A DNA stretch of 55,990 bases from Oscillospiraceae bacterium (GCA_015064355.1 SVSJ01000014.1:1-55990); one strand, 5' to 3'. Counted from the first letter of the stretch, positions 15,001-20,114 are shown. A program made the numbers and translations. The notes: generated by a model not told the origin, from the sequence alone.

Positions 15001-15543
15001 AACGAAGTACTCGTAGCACAGGAAACCGTAGACGCCCTCGGACATAAATACGTTGATAACGTATGTTCAGTATGTGGCGAATGCGGCGGCTTTACAGTAA
15101 ACTTCAAGGGTAATACATTAGAAAATGTATTCACAATAGACAAGCAGGTTATCACAGTAACTTACCCCATAGCATGCCGCGTAGGCTATATGGATAACGG
15201 AAGTTACGTTGATCTCCTGGCTACCGAAAACGGTACAAACACCTACAGCTTCACAGTTCCTACATATGTAACTGAAGTGATTCTGGTAGTTGCAGGTGAC
15301 ATTAACGGCGACGGAATTCTTAACTACAAGGATAAGGATTCTTACGAAGACGTTATTCTCGCCTCCTTCACAGGTCAAAACTCCGGCCTTGAAGCATGGC
15401 AGATTTTCGCAGCAGATATAAACGGCGACAAAGCAATTGACCTTGTTGACGTAATTCTGTTTGCACGAAGCATGGTTCAAAATCATCCTACAATTACGAC
15501 CCTGCCGATTACATGGCGCGACGTTGTTGTAGCTAATTATTAA
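1..15543 (+). CDS. Giant cysteine-rich repeat surface protein with SGNH hydrolase, beta-helix, LRR and C-terminal dockerin (5' partial)
   Basis: The frame is open from base 1, so the start and any signal peptide lie upstream; over 5,180 codons are visible. Most of the protein is interleaved repeats: units of about 78 residues (SCTATRVC ... PATCTEKGW ... DVQDIP), units of about 37-41 residues (APTCTETGLTEGKHCSVC; GYTTYTCSVCGDSY) and Asp-rich DHVCDYGC units (1-300 and 4090-4815). Embedded segments are InlB-like beta repeats (940-1905), two beta-helix-like segments (2240-2700, 10380-11200), an SGNH/GDSL hydrolase (6796-7620), BspA-type leucine-rich repeats (13290-13910) and a C-terminal type I dockerin (15298-15490). 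It is probably a secreted protein displayed through cohesin-dockerin binding. The next gene starts 23 bases downstream with a strong RBS, so the three genes look like one operon. Its biological role is not recognisable. The many Cys residues (C-x-x-C pairs) are unusual for an extracellular Firmicutes protein. Confidence 0.93.
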   Translation, partial: TECDAVTTAAKTHVDGDDKNHVCDNDGCNVDNVDGGCYDTTPKDHICDECGAENVTEHIDGDDDNHLCDNGCGQVADEGCHDADNDTDHTCDECGKENVTEHEYGTASYTWTEDGKSCTATRECNCSDIQTATAKIESEVVKEATCTATGDTKYTATFEGVEWTATQYKTVEGDIPAINHNWNTDVAYDWTQTDLKWTCTATRTCENSTDCTLSITVTAVKAEKTPATCTEKGWNTYTATFEEDWATPQTKDVQDIPVNANAHAYPVSPSGYTDNKDGTHTAYYVCGNNAEHKKEDAADSHTYENGECVCTAVQTFTVTWIVDGKTHKTESVKYGLDASVIDVPEKTGHTGMWDKTATEVTSDVTITAVYTANEYSYTIETYIMDTNGNYGDPTKETKEATFGDTVTITPTIDTGFTLDKGASTLEITINTENNVLKVYIKRNQYKLYTKVDNGEAVEVATYYYGESVTAPECPEKEGYTFSGWTVSGWTGVPETMPAEDVTISGTFEVKTYSVTFTVNGATYKTVEFKYGAQVTAPEYTIPDGHTFSGWTLPATMPATDITVNATLKINSYTVTWIVDGKEITEAYDYGETPKFVGNTDKAKEGCTVYTFNGWDKEIVAVTEDVTYTAQYTSGIEHTFGEITEYKAATCMAAGNEAYKQCTVCKKYFAADAETNSTDAKDLAEAFVIPVDADAHAYPVSPSGYTDNKDGTHTAYYVCGNNAEHKKEDAAVSHTYENGKCVCGNKAEAMIGSNYYYTFAEAVGAANNEETVILLENITLNEAITVSGKRVTIEANTNNIAIITAEITSSDVKGVFTVTNSGTLTVGENLVVKSNIAILYANGGTINVIGSTLDCSDPAKDLVLVENGGTIYITGGKFSDDVTTYCAEGYHTVKKNDGVDFEYGEHSYSENWTISEAKHWRACVCGAKTEEAEHSDVTTDDNHNCDVCGKENITEHVYSEGWTVGETTHWHECNCGAKSEETAHSDVDTDTNHGCDVCGRVGVTVHTYTKVVTAPTCTEQGYTTYTCNCGHTYTDNKVSALGHSYIGVGTAPTCTEKGYTTYTCSVCGDSYTDDEKDALGHKEVIDKAVDPTCTETGLTQGSHCLVCNEVFVKQETVAALGHNWGDATYSFAKDGSSCTATRVCGNDSAHVEEATATITSAEKTPATCTEKGWNTYTATFTEAWAAPQAKDVQDIPAINHDWADATYDFAADGKSCTATRVCGNDSAHVEEATATITSAVKTPATCTEKGWTTYTATFTETWTETKTKDVQDIPAKGHTEVTDKAVAPTCTETGLTEGKHCGVCGEVLVAQTVVDALGHTEVIDEAKAPTCTETGLTEGKHCSVCDTTTVAQTVVDALGHIDDNTDHICDRNCGKTDMNMDKHVDSDTNHTCDYGCSVAIGTHADGDMDHDCDYCGVVDYVEFGPCADGANDGDHVCDYGCKKILTKCGDEGKDHVCDTDSACDEYRTGNNACADKADDGDHVCDYGCKKILTTCGDSDTNHTCDTDSVCDEYRTGNNACADKADDGDHVCDYGCGATKTICGDINPKDHVCDTDSACKVYSTGNNAHADGDDNNHLCDYGCGKIADEGCYDADNDGNHKCDECGEDGVTEHTYTSVVTAPTCTAEGYTTHTCSECGDKYTDGKTDALGHKYDSVVTNPTCTVGGHTTHTCSVCKHSYTDTTTAALGHSYGEVTFSWSADNSKCTATRGCIRCTDTNTQTVDSTSAITTEATCTDKQVTTYTAVFTAEWISNKTQTKDVVGDIAENNHTQNYTYTDNKNGTHTKIYPCCKANIEEGHTYTNGVCVCTNVQTFTITWVNGKTTTTTTVEYGKVPEVPGTDKIGELKKAPEKGGHYTFAGWGTVVAAYDNATYTAVYSIAEHNYKYDCVQCYVCNYEDDTNDHTTSGNATCVEDSICTKCGKILEGRMGHLFTYSTTSSHWSINEAGNHVYYFVATCTREDSCDATDEVVVVAVQQAEGYKAPTCTDDGSAKYKATIPSNVEKSWVKTLLQSGFGVVSEVFAIDKLGHDLTETPAQAATCTEEGTHGYWTCGTCYKVFEDEAATIQTTVEARKRPALGHDWKCTVGGGETLICSRGCGASTTEDIETAHIWVHADATPATCTEPGFRSGNTCSVCGKEVGGGEIPALGHSYGETSYTWTQYENEWFCTATRSCTRDGCTHTETDTATANSEVTTESTCTVKGWTTYTATFDVEWAIEKVQTLQDVELAEHTPDAGIITKSPFYNKTGVRTFYCTECGVETGTAVVPATDKIHISVLGDSITAFENYSNGTANLTTNNTLGNGRVWFPMNKGYDSEYQPITIPGEIQKAEHIWIYKAAEKLGANILVNNSWSGSAVHFWQFECPGMWQNRVVQLHDNTGENNGQEPDIIVVYMGTNDFKYTEKVNGSYAQLEDKSYYQSQLGSYEAAIEKYNTLIQDGAEPQNAMEAYLISFYKMKERYPDSEIYVMTLLPFKSTAAQGQPTEFNEDLKLMAKHFGLHVINIENTGIVPNNFKYLMEDWLHPNIKGMEVLANAVESAIRKNSKLYTDNYVDVSYTLDGVTAMEGTTRVVVSGEDFDASLKLNDQTLTMQVEVLMGGYPIPENCITVADDAKLGGKIVNIHIDNVTEDIVITAKAHAHEYTSVVKDPTCTEKGYTTYTCGCGHTYTANEVDAKGHSYTVISEELAKAATCIENATYYAMCEHCGDVHATETFEDENSKLGHSFNNKASETEASPATCTDPARYYVQCDRCEVYTNDKTIAVGEALGHDYADATYDWQYDATNKVWICTAKHVCSNDGSHVETAKATVSSVVTTEATCTEKGWTTYTANFEAEWAVDGQTKDVEDIAALGHAYGETSYEWSNGNGNCTATRVCSHDASHVETLEATVNSVVTTEAKCTEKGLRTYTATFVGTWATEQTTTADIPAKGHTEETIPAVAATCTETGLTVGTKCSVCGVVLVEQDTVNALGHDEVAHEAKAPTCTEKGWDAYVTCSRCDYTTYVEKGALGHKMTKTDAKVATCTEPGNNEYYTCDRCNGVFKDEAGENVTTVAKETIKAKGHDIATVAAKAATCTEKGWNAYEYCKVCDYTTYSEIGALGHNTTLTAAKAATCTATGNNEYYTCNRCNGVFKDKDGTVATNVAAETIAATGHKYDTGVVTTAPTCTEQGVKTFTCQNDESHTYTEKIDPLGHAPEKVEAKAPTCTEPGYKEHYKCSRKNCGVLFLDEAGTLTTTEAALVVDAKGHTNETIPAVAATCTTPGLTAGTKCSVCGVTLVEQTVVAAKGHTEVVDAVKAPTCTATGLTEGKHCSVCGVTLVAQETVDKLGHSYVAVVTAPTCTKGGYTTYTCSTCKDSYIANETSSLGHTLVIDEAVNPTCTTTGLTMGKHCSRCNEVLLAQTVVAATGHSYEGVVTAPTCTEQGYTTYTCSNCKGSYVHNYVDAKGHQYDDDFDKDCNRNCGAENPNFKILVAMIGSKKFDSLYAALDVVRSGETIVLYEDVSLTEAITITNNVTIKANTNATITANGVVDAFTVTAGGNLTLSKGLTVNSNTSILWANGGTINVDGASLVAANSPYAVVFVENSGVINVKSGEISGSGTNNVTISASGGTVNISGGVVESANSSAVAAKNNAIVNISGGEVKSTCADPSYCAVYAGLGGTVNVTGGKVNSEAGTGLVAVTGGTVKVRAGTVDGVVAHEASTAKAEISGGNITGKAYTRDGATLTVSGGTFVNDVTEYCDNTHHTALRNDVYVYENCVVNRTVRENEIAPEVDGDTGSYETVGYCACGHELSRVKTQTNLVKDTFEEQDAQDIIENIVQPGTTVEGNTAVEKLENVITDAAVKEEKITEVIEKNPLVSVEDVQSELHDVTLEYYDDKNKKWTKADEEHFPESGVIEIILPVPSDTNHEQYTYFVAHMFTTGEKAGQIEYPTVYEVVIDGQQFIKFSVTGLSPMVVNYLKTDPCALGDTEGVAVVENKVDATCTEDGNYDSVVYCTVCKKELSRENKTISATGHAWSVTYNFAADGSSCTATRVCGNDAAHVETANAEITSKVVKAATCTETGNTQYIATFTEDWAKTQYKTVEGNIAATGHAWSVTYNFAADGKSCTATRVCTRDAKHVETANAEITSEVVKEATCTGNGDTKYTATFSEDWTETQYKTVKGDVAATGHDWADATYSFADNGKSCTATRVCKNDAKHVETANAKITSAVKTPATCTEKGWTTYTATFTETWAAIQTKDVQDISAINHDWAEATYSFAEDGSACTATRVCKNDATHVETATAEITNAVKIPATCTEKGWTTYTATFTETWAAIQTKDVQNIPAKGHSYNAVVTAPLCTDKGYTTHTCSKCGDSYIDNEVPATGVHYVTMVHGAYQCPTCGGADSSNVAFIGQYGDNDFWKLKNGVLTIYPAESVTNANHDESWIFDSIGTYSSWYSVYESFEFNYHVELPELHTVIIEPGITHIMDETFSYASIITEVIIPDTVVSIGNYAFAWCQNLITVHIPDSVTTIGEGAFQGCDKLTSITIPKSVESIATNSIAVDAFWYCDSLASIWVDKENIHYSSDEAGVLYNKDKSVLMLLPPAFEGEYIIPDGVTEIANHAIGGASAGCSNVTKIVIPASVTRIGYGMFYGCDNLETVVYCGTEEQWNSIVVETEYIAQVQYHMYGDWDVVTSPSCQESGLKQRVCKYCNNIDVQDIPAINHDWADATYDFAEDGSSCTATRVCKNDAKHVETANAKITSAVKTPATCTVDGWTTYTATFTETWAETQTKDVQDIPAINHDWADATYDFAEDGSSCTATRVCKNDAKHVETATATITSAVKTPATCTVDGWTTYTATFSEDWAAIQTKDVQDIPATDHKWNSDVAYDWNKDGVKWTCTATRTCANSTDCTLTETVTAENAEKTPATCTEKGWNTYTATFTEAWATTQTQDVQDIPAKGHTPGEIVVENAENPNCTIDGSHDNVVYCVIEDCKAEISRVTVVDPATGHTEVIDEAVAPTCTETGLTEGKHCSVCNEVLVAQETVDALGHKYVDNVCSVCGECGGFTVNFKGNTLENVFTIDKQVITVTYPIACRVGYMDNGSYVDLLATENGTNTYSFTVPTYVTEVILVVAGDINGDGILNYKDKDSYEDVILASFTGQNSGLEAWQIFAADINGDKAIDLVDVILFARSMVQNHPTITTLPITWRDVVVANY
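782..930 (+). repeat. In-frame direct repeat copy 1 (partner 2078-2226)
   Basis: About 149 bases are nearly identical to 2078-2226, at an offset of 1,296 bases (432 codons, so in frame). Only a few substitutions are seen. The segment encodes the HAYPVSPSGYTDNKDGTH ... CGNNAEHKKEDAA unit. Near-identity at DNA level points to recent duplication or gene conversion within the giant gene. Confidence 0.9.
2078..2226 (+). repeat. In-frame direct repeat copy 2 (partner 782-930)
   Basis: Second copy of the 149-base in-frame repeat. It follows the InlB-like segment, as copy 1 precedes it, so the two copies bracket the 933-2070 region. Recombination between them would remove 432 codons without a frameshift. 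Confidence 0.9.
6796..7620 (+). other. SGNH/GDSL hydrolase domain inside the giant protein
   Basis: The translated segment has block I LGDSIT (Ser codon 6826-6828), a block III-like MGTND (Asn/Asp codons just after 7171) and the C-terminal DWLHPN (Asp codon 7540-7542, His codon 7549-7551), giving the Asp-x-x-His pair. These are the SGNH catalytic signatures, so the domain is probably an active esterase or lipase-type enzyme, for example a carbohydrate deacetylase. The substrate is unknown. A beta-sandwich-like stretch of about 90 residues follows (7621-7890). The surrounding repeats have no enzymatic signature. Confidence 0.85.
10381..11235 (+). other. Right-handed beta-helix-like segment inside the giant protein
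   Basis: The segment begins AMIGSKKFDSLYAALDVV and continues with short iterated strands of the type GGTVNISGGVV, NNAIVNISGGEV and GGTVNVTGGKV. These resemble the rungs of pectate-lyase-like parallel beta-helices. A shorter, homologous segment lies at 2240-2700 (AMIGSNYYYTFAEAVGAA ... NGGTIYITGGKF). No catalytic residues can be assigned, so it may be structural or carbohydrate-binding. Confidence 0.7.
13290..13910 (+). other. BspA-type leucine-rich repeat segment inside the giant protein
   Basis: It encodes several copies of the pattern I-P-D-S-V-T-T-I-G-x-x-A-F-x-x-C-x-x-L, for example IPDTVVSIGNYAFAWCQNL followed by IPDSVTTIGEGAFQGCDKL. This is the LRR_5/BspA signature of surface adhesins. 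The segment interrupts the cysteine-repeat region and has a different base and codon texture (more AT-rich), which suggests a separate origin. Confidence 0.85.
14041..14508 (+). repeat. Tandem 234-bp repeat (2 units) in the giant gene
   Basis: Units 14041-14274 and 14275-14508 are each 234 bases (78 codons) and nearly identical over their first half. They encode the DWADATYDFAEDGSSCTATR ... VQDIP module. Similar but more diverged units occur at about 3361-3830 and 12001-12950. This shows the 78-residue unit of the type A repeat and recent tandem expansion. Confidence 0.9.
15298..15490 (+). other. Type I dockerin domain at the C terminus of the giant protein
   Basis: Two calcium-loop repeats are visible: D-I-N-G-D-G-I-L-N-Y-K-D from 15298 and D-I-N-G-D-K-A-I-D-L-V-D from 15415. 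Both keep acidic or Asn residues at loop positions 1, 3, 5 and 12, each followed by a hydrophobic helix. Dockerins bind cohesins; the next two genes both encode cohesin-like domains. Confidence 0.9.
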
Positions 15544-15566
15544 AAAACAAGGAGGAACTACATACA

Positions 15567-16271
15567 ATGAGGACAAAGCTTATTAAAGTGGTTTCATTAC
15601 TGTTAGCAATTTCATTGTTAACAATAGCCGCAACCGTGGTTGCCACAGCTTCTGAAGAAACTGCTCCATTCACGCTTGTAAGCAGCGAAGTTCAGGCTGG
15701 AAAAGTAACGATCAGCGTTACGAGCACGAGCGATCGCTATGCAGTGCAGGGAACATTCAGCGTGAGTGATGAGAATTTTGAACTTGAATCAATCAGCGTC
15801 GAAGCATATGATGCACCTAAGGGAGAGGAGATCAGCGACTTAATAATCGAAGATCCAACTTCCGGTAAGGTTTCGTGGGCTGACCTCAATTTCGATAGTA
15901 ATGGTGAAGTGATTGTCACAGCGACTTATAAAGTCGCTGATGACATCACCCCCGGCGACTACACCCTGTCATTCGCACTGGATGCTTACGGTGACGAAAA
16001 TGGTAACCCTGTCAGGTATACCGGTGGCGCTCTTACAACAACAGTTACGATCGCTGACGAGTCTGCAGGTCTCAAGGGTGACGTTGATTTGGATGGTAAG
16101 GTTGGTTCAGGTGACGTTACCCGCTTGCTTGAACATGTAGCAGGAATTCAGGACTTAACTGATCCTGTAGCGATTTCAAATGGCGAGGTTACTGGAGATG
16201 GAGAATTGAGTTCAGCAGATGTTACTAAGATTCTCGAATATGTTGCGGGTATCATTTCAAGTTTAAACTAA
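15567..16271 (+). CDS. Secreted cohesin-like plus dockerin adaptor protein
   Basis: 234 residues. There is a signal peptide at about 1-28 (basic start, hydrophobic LLLAISLLTIAATVVATA core), then a beta-rich cohesin-like domain at about 33-162 (FTLVSSEVQAGKVTISV ... GDYTLSFALDAYGDENG). A type I dockerin follows at about 170-232. Its first calcium loop (172-183) is canonical DxDxDG. The second (207-218) has Glu and Thr at positions 1 and 3 and may bind calcium poorly. The RBS is AAGGAGGAA. It lies 23 bases after the giant gene and about 20 before the next, so it is very likely co-transcribed. A protein with both partner modules could link the dockerin of the giant protein to another cohesin. 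The cohesin call rests on fold pattern only and is less certain than the dockerin. Confidence 0.82.
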   Translation: MRTKLIKVVSLLLAISLLTIAATVVATASEETAPFTLVSSEVQAGKVTISVTSTSDRYAVQGTFSVSDENFELESISVEAYDAPKGEEISDLIIEDPTSGKVSWADLNFDSNGEVIVTATYKVADDITPGDYTLSFALDAYGDENGNPVRYTGGALTTTVTIADESAGLKGDVDLDGKVGSGDVTRLLEHVAGIQDLTDPVAISNGEVTGDGELSSADVTKILEYVAGIISSLN

Positions 16272-16292
16272 TATCATAGGAGGATTATGATA

Positions 16293-19200
16293 ATGAAATT
16301 TCTTAAAAATCTTCTTCCTCTCATTCTTTGCATAGCTATGGTTTTGTCATTTGCTTCAGTAACCGTATATGGTGCTGGTGGTAGTACAAATGTAGCTGTT
16401 TCTGCAAGCAAGAGCGAAGTTAACGTCGGAGACACGTTTACTGTTACACTCGAATATTCAGCGATGACAGTAAAAACATTTACTGCCGGTGTGAAATTTG
16501 ACAATAATCTTGTTGAATGTATTTCGATGGAAGCATGCGATCCTGAATATCCCGACGATTTTGGCCTTTGCACAAAACGCGGATTCACGCAGGGAAGCAT
16601 ATCTACCATAGCCCAGGCCAACCAAAATTCAAAAATCGGCTTTGGCGTTGCAAGCACAGACGATATTAGTTATAAGGCTTGTACCATTTTCATTGCAACA
16701 TTCAAGGCATTAAAGTCTGGAACTGCTAATTTTACTTCTTACGAAGACAGCGATGGTACCGATGCGTTTGTATCGACTAACATTGACACTGTTTCCGTAA
16801 CAATCAAGGGTGCTTCCGAACCCGAGTGTAACCACGAAGGCAAGACATACACTTATGAAGCCAACAATGACGGTACTCACAAGGTAATTTGCTCTTGCGG
16901 TGAAACCGTAGAAGCGGATGAACCTTGTGATATCAACAAGTCTACAAAGGAGTGTTACGACTGCGGAGCAGCTTGCTTGCACCTTCATTTTGCTGCATCC
17001 AGTGTTAAATATGATTACAATGGTAACGGCACACATATATACAAGGTATTATGTAACTACTGTAATGATTGGGGCGTAAAGGACGCTGCACAGGCTTGCG
17101 AAGATGCAAACGGTGACGGTGCTTGTGATCTTTGCGGCGGTAACAACACTGCTCACACCCACTCTTTCACAACGGTTTCTGGTACTCCTGCTACATGTAC
17201 TAATTATGGTACAAAGGACTACTACGTATGCTCCTGCGGCTACTATGCTGATGCAGAAGGCAATGTGAAAATCGGTGATACAATCGGTGCTGTTAATACT
17301 TGGTTGAGCACCAGCGGCGATAACGGTGGCTTGATTGAGAAAGAAGACCACGGTTATAACCTTGGGTTTCGTTATACTAGCGACGGTGCTGATACTAATA
17401 CTCATACTAAGTATTGTAAAGATTGTGGTGAAGCGATCGAAGGCGAAAAGAACATAGCTTGCGAAGACGCTTCCGGTGATAACAACCACGCTTGTGATGC
17501 AAATTGTGGCAATACAAGTGTAACCGCTCATACTCCTGAATCTGATGACGGCGACTGCACAACTCCTGTTCTGTGTACCGAATGTGGCACAGAGACAACT
17601 GCAGCAAAGACACACGTTGCAGGTGAAGATGACGGCGACTGTACAACTCCTGTTAAGTGTGTAAACTGCTCCAAGAACGCAATTGAAGCAAAGACACACG
17701 CAGATGCTGAAAACGACGACGACCACATCTGTGATAATGATGGATGTAATATTGAGTGCAGCACTCACACCGGCGGCACAGCAACTTGTGTAATACAGGC
17801 TGTATGTACAGAGTGTGGTAAGAGCTACGGCGAACTTGATCCTGCCAACCATATAGCGACCGAGGATCCTTTCTACGAAAATAACGGAGATGGTACACAT
17901 AAGTTTTGGATTGGCTGTTGGCAATGTGACACAAAGCTTAACCTGATGAAAGAGAATGATCCTTGCATTGATAGTTATGATAATGATGGCAAGTGCGATT
18001 GCTGCGGTGCTGTAATGCACACTTGCACTCTCACTCACGTAGAGGCAAAGGCTGCTACATGTTCTGCTACAGGTAACATAGAGTACTGGTACTGCTCAGA
18101 CGAAACATGCGGCAAGTATTACAGCGATGCAAATGGTGAAAATGAAATTACCGACAAGACTTCCGTAACAATTCCTGTTGATGCGAACAACCATGGTAAA
18201 ACCAAAGGGTTTCGTCTTGATGATAATGGCGACGGTACTCATTCTAAGCGTTGTAATGATTGTGATTCGCTGGTTAAGATCGATGGCGAAGATAAAGTAA
18301 ACCACATCTGCGACCACAATAATCATGTTTGTGAGTGCGGCGCAAAGGTTCCCGTTTATGTTGTTATTACCGATTATAATGACTTTGATAGCAAGCTGAG
18401 CGATCTGGTTCAGCTTACCGATGAGGATAATGACGGCAGATACACTGCTACTGTCATTTTGAAGAAGAAAACTATTGCTAACGCTAATGGCAATATAGAT
18501 TTCTATGTTTGCCATGCAGACGGTACGAAATGTGATGCACATCCCGGCGCTTATTTCCATATTGATAATTCTGATTATAGAAATCTCGTAGCTAAATTTG
18601 AGTATATCATCAATGAAAACGGTGAAAATGTATTTGGGCTTCTCGAAACCAGTTGTATGCATACCTACGATAATGACTATAAGTATGAAGACAACAAAGA
18701 TGGCAGCACACACACCGTTAAGTATTCTTGCTGTGGCCAGATGACCGACGACAGTATTAAACAACACGACTACACCACAGACGAAGATCCTTACACATGT
18801 ATCTGCGGTGCTAAGTTCACCGGTTGGGAAAACAAGTGCTACATTAAGGATGCAGTGATTCTTAAGGGCTGGAACGAGATCGAAGGCAACTGGTACTACC
18901 TTGATTCCACCACCGGCGTTCGCGCTGAAGGCCTCACAAGAGTTCCTTATCCCGAGACTGCAATCAACGGTGTAACTTATGCTCCTAACGCTGAAGACGT
19001 GACATACCACGCTAACAAGGAAATTGCATTCGAGGATGCAGATGAAGCTTGGTTCGTATTCGGTGAGGACGGTAAGTTCCAGAACAACAAGACCGGTCTT
19101 GAAAATGGCAAGTACATCGAAAACGGTATGATCGCATGGCACCCCGGTTTTGTAAATGTTGGCGGCACATGGTACTACTTCGTAGCTGATACTAATAACG

Positions 19201-19955
19201 GCGGTAACAAGTTTGCACAGGGCCAGATCTACGTTACAAGAAATGCTGAGGCTGCTGGCTACAAGAGTGGCGATCAGCTCGTATTCAAGGACGGTAAGGT
19301 TGATACTACTGTAAATGGCATCATTGATGGCTACTACTACATTAGCGGTCAGCTCGTAGTTGGTGAGGGCCTTGTTAAGCTTGACGGCAGCAAGTACATC
19401 TTTGTTCGTTCCGCAGGTCAGCTTGCTATAGGTGATTACTGGGTAACACCCGATAAGGCTAACGGTATTGTTGAAGGCGGCATGCTCTACAACTTTGGTG
19501 CTGACGGTTACCTGACAATCGATCCTACCAAGAATGGTATAGTTGATGGCACCTACTACAAGGAAGGCGTTCCTTACTATGCAGGTCTCATCGAGATCGA
19601 CGGTGAAACATATTACGTTAAGTCCAACGGCGAAATCGCTAAGGGCTGGTACTACGTAACAAAGACCAATGGTATCGAACTTGAAACCAACAAGCTCTTC
19701 TTCGACGAAGAAGGTAAGATGGTTGAACTCAAGAACGGTATCCATGAAGGCACTGATGGTAAGCTGTACTACTATGTTAACGGCGAGGCTACCGGCGTAG
19801 GTCTCATCGAAATCGACGGTGACATCTACTACGTAAGAACTACCAACGGTGAAGTTGTAACAGGTACTTACTATATTGCAGCGACAAACGGAATCGAAGG
19901 CTTCGAAAATGGTGATAAACTCACATTCGGCGCTGACGGTAAGCTTGTTAAATAA
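16293..19955 (+). CDS. Secreted cohesin-like, cysteine-repeat and wall-binding-repeat protein (candidate anchor scaffold)
   Basis: 1,220 residues from ATG 16293, which sits 9 bases after GGAGG; the in-frame ATG at 16287 is only 3 bases from it. Signal peptide about 1-28. A cohesin-like domain lies at about 30-172 (SKSEVNVGDTFTVTLEYS ... CTIFIATFKALKSGTANF). Cysteine repeats of the same style as the giant protein span about 180-680. A separate domain with DEDNDGRYTATVIL lies at about 686-785, and Tyr/Trp/Gly-rich repeats (GWNEIEGNWYYLDSTTG, GLIEIDGETYYVKSNGEIAK GWYY-type) span about 856-1220. The last class resembles choline- or glucan-binding cell-wall repeats, which attach proteins non-covalently to the wall. 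The protein could therefore be the cell-attached cohesin partner. A strong terminator follows. Confidence 0.85.
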   Translation: MKFLKNLLPLILCIAMVLSFASVTVYGAGGSTNVAVSASKSEVNVGDTFTVTLEYSAMTVKTFTAGVKFDNNLVECISMEACDPEYPDDFGLCTKRGFTQGSISTIAQANQNSKIGFGVASTDDISYKACTIFIATFKALKSGTANFTSYEDSDGTDAFVSTNIDTVSVTIKGASEPECNHEGKTYTYEANNDGTHKVICSCGETVEADEPCDINKSTKECYDCGAACLHLHFAASSVKYDYNGNGTHIYKVLCNYCNDWGVKDAAQACEDANGDGACDLCGGNNTAHTHSFTTVSGTPATCTNYGTKDYYVCSCGYYADAEGNVKIGDTIGAVNTWLSTSGDNGGLIEKEDHGYNLGFRYTSDGADTNTHTKYCKDCGEAIEGEKNIACEDASGDNNHACDANCGNTSVTAHTPESDDGDCTTPVLCTECGTETTAAKTHVAGEDDGDCTTPVKCVNCSKNAIEAKTHADAENDDDHICDNDGCNIECSTHTGGTATCVIQAVCTECGKSYGELDPANHIATEDPFYENNGDGTHKFWIGCWQCDTKLNLMKENDPCIDSYDNDGKCDCCGAVMHTCTLTHVEAKAATCSATGNIEYWYCSDETCGKYYSDANGENEITDKTSVTIPVDANNHGKTKGFRLDDNGDGTHSKRCNDCDSLVKIDGEDKVNHICDHNNHVCECGAKVPVYVVITDYNDFDSKLSDLVQLTDEDNDGRYTATVILKKKTIANANGNIDFYVCHADGTKCDAHPGAYFHIDNSDYRNLVAKFEYIINENGENVFGLLETSCMHTYDNDYKYEDNKDGSTHTVKYSCCGQMTDDSIKQHDYTTDEDPYTCICGAKFTGWENKCYIKDAVILKGWNEIEGNWYYLDSTTGVRAEGLTRVPYPETAINGVTYAPNAEDVTYHANKEIAFEDADEAWFVFGEDGKFQNNKTGLENGKYIENGMIAWHPGFVNVGGTWYYFVADTNNGGNKFAQGQIYVTRNAEAAGYKSGDQLVFKDGKVDTTVNGIIDGYYYISGQLVVGEGLVKLDGSKYIFVRSAGQLAIGDYWVTPDKANGIVEGGMLYNFGADGYLTIDPTKNGIVDGTYYKEGVPYYAGLIEIDGETYYVKSNGEIAKGWYYVTKTNGIELETNKLFFDEEGKMVELKNGIHEGTDGKLYYYVNGEATGVGLIEIDGDIYYVRTTNGEVVTGTYYIAATNGIEGFENGDKLTFGADGKLVK

Positions 19956-19963
19956 GCGAAACT

Positions 19964-20020
19964 AAAAGACAATCGAGCGGACGCTCTGCCGTAGGGCGAG
20001 GGCGTCCGCTGTCTTTTATT
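19964..20020 (+). terminator. Terminator of the cohesin/dockerin operon
   Basis: Stem GCGGACGC (19977-19984) pairs with GCGTCCGC (20002-20009), flanked by AAAAGAC/GTCTTTT which extends the stem. It ends in a T-rich tail directly after the last gene of the operon. Confidence 0.9.
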
Positions 20021-20048
20021 AATATGGATTAAATGGTAAAACAATGAT

Positions 20049-20082
20049 AGAAAGCCGATGGACAGCGTCGGTTTTCTATTGT
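20049..20082 (+). terminator. Second hairpin, possible backup terminator
   Basis: AGAAAGCCGA (20049-20058) pairs with TCGGTTTTCT (20068-20077), 10 pairs with one G-T, followed by ATTGTAGTTTT. It lies 30 bases after the first terminator and before the flippase gene. Confidence 0.65.
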
Positions 20083-20114
20083 AGTTTTAAATATTATAGA
20101 GATTGGTTAGAACG

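Noticed and set aside
19201-19955. Minus-strand ORFs opposite the third surface gene
   Set aside because: They are antisense shadows without RBS or recognisable domains.
20049-20082. Promoter or riboswitch upstream of the flippase
   Set aside because: The structure is a plain hairpin, and no sigma-A match or known riboswitch motif was found in 20020-20114.
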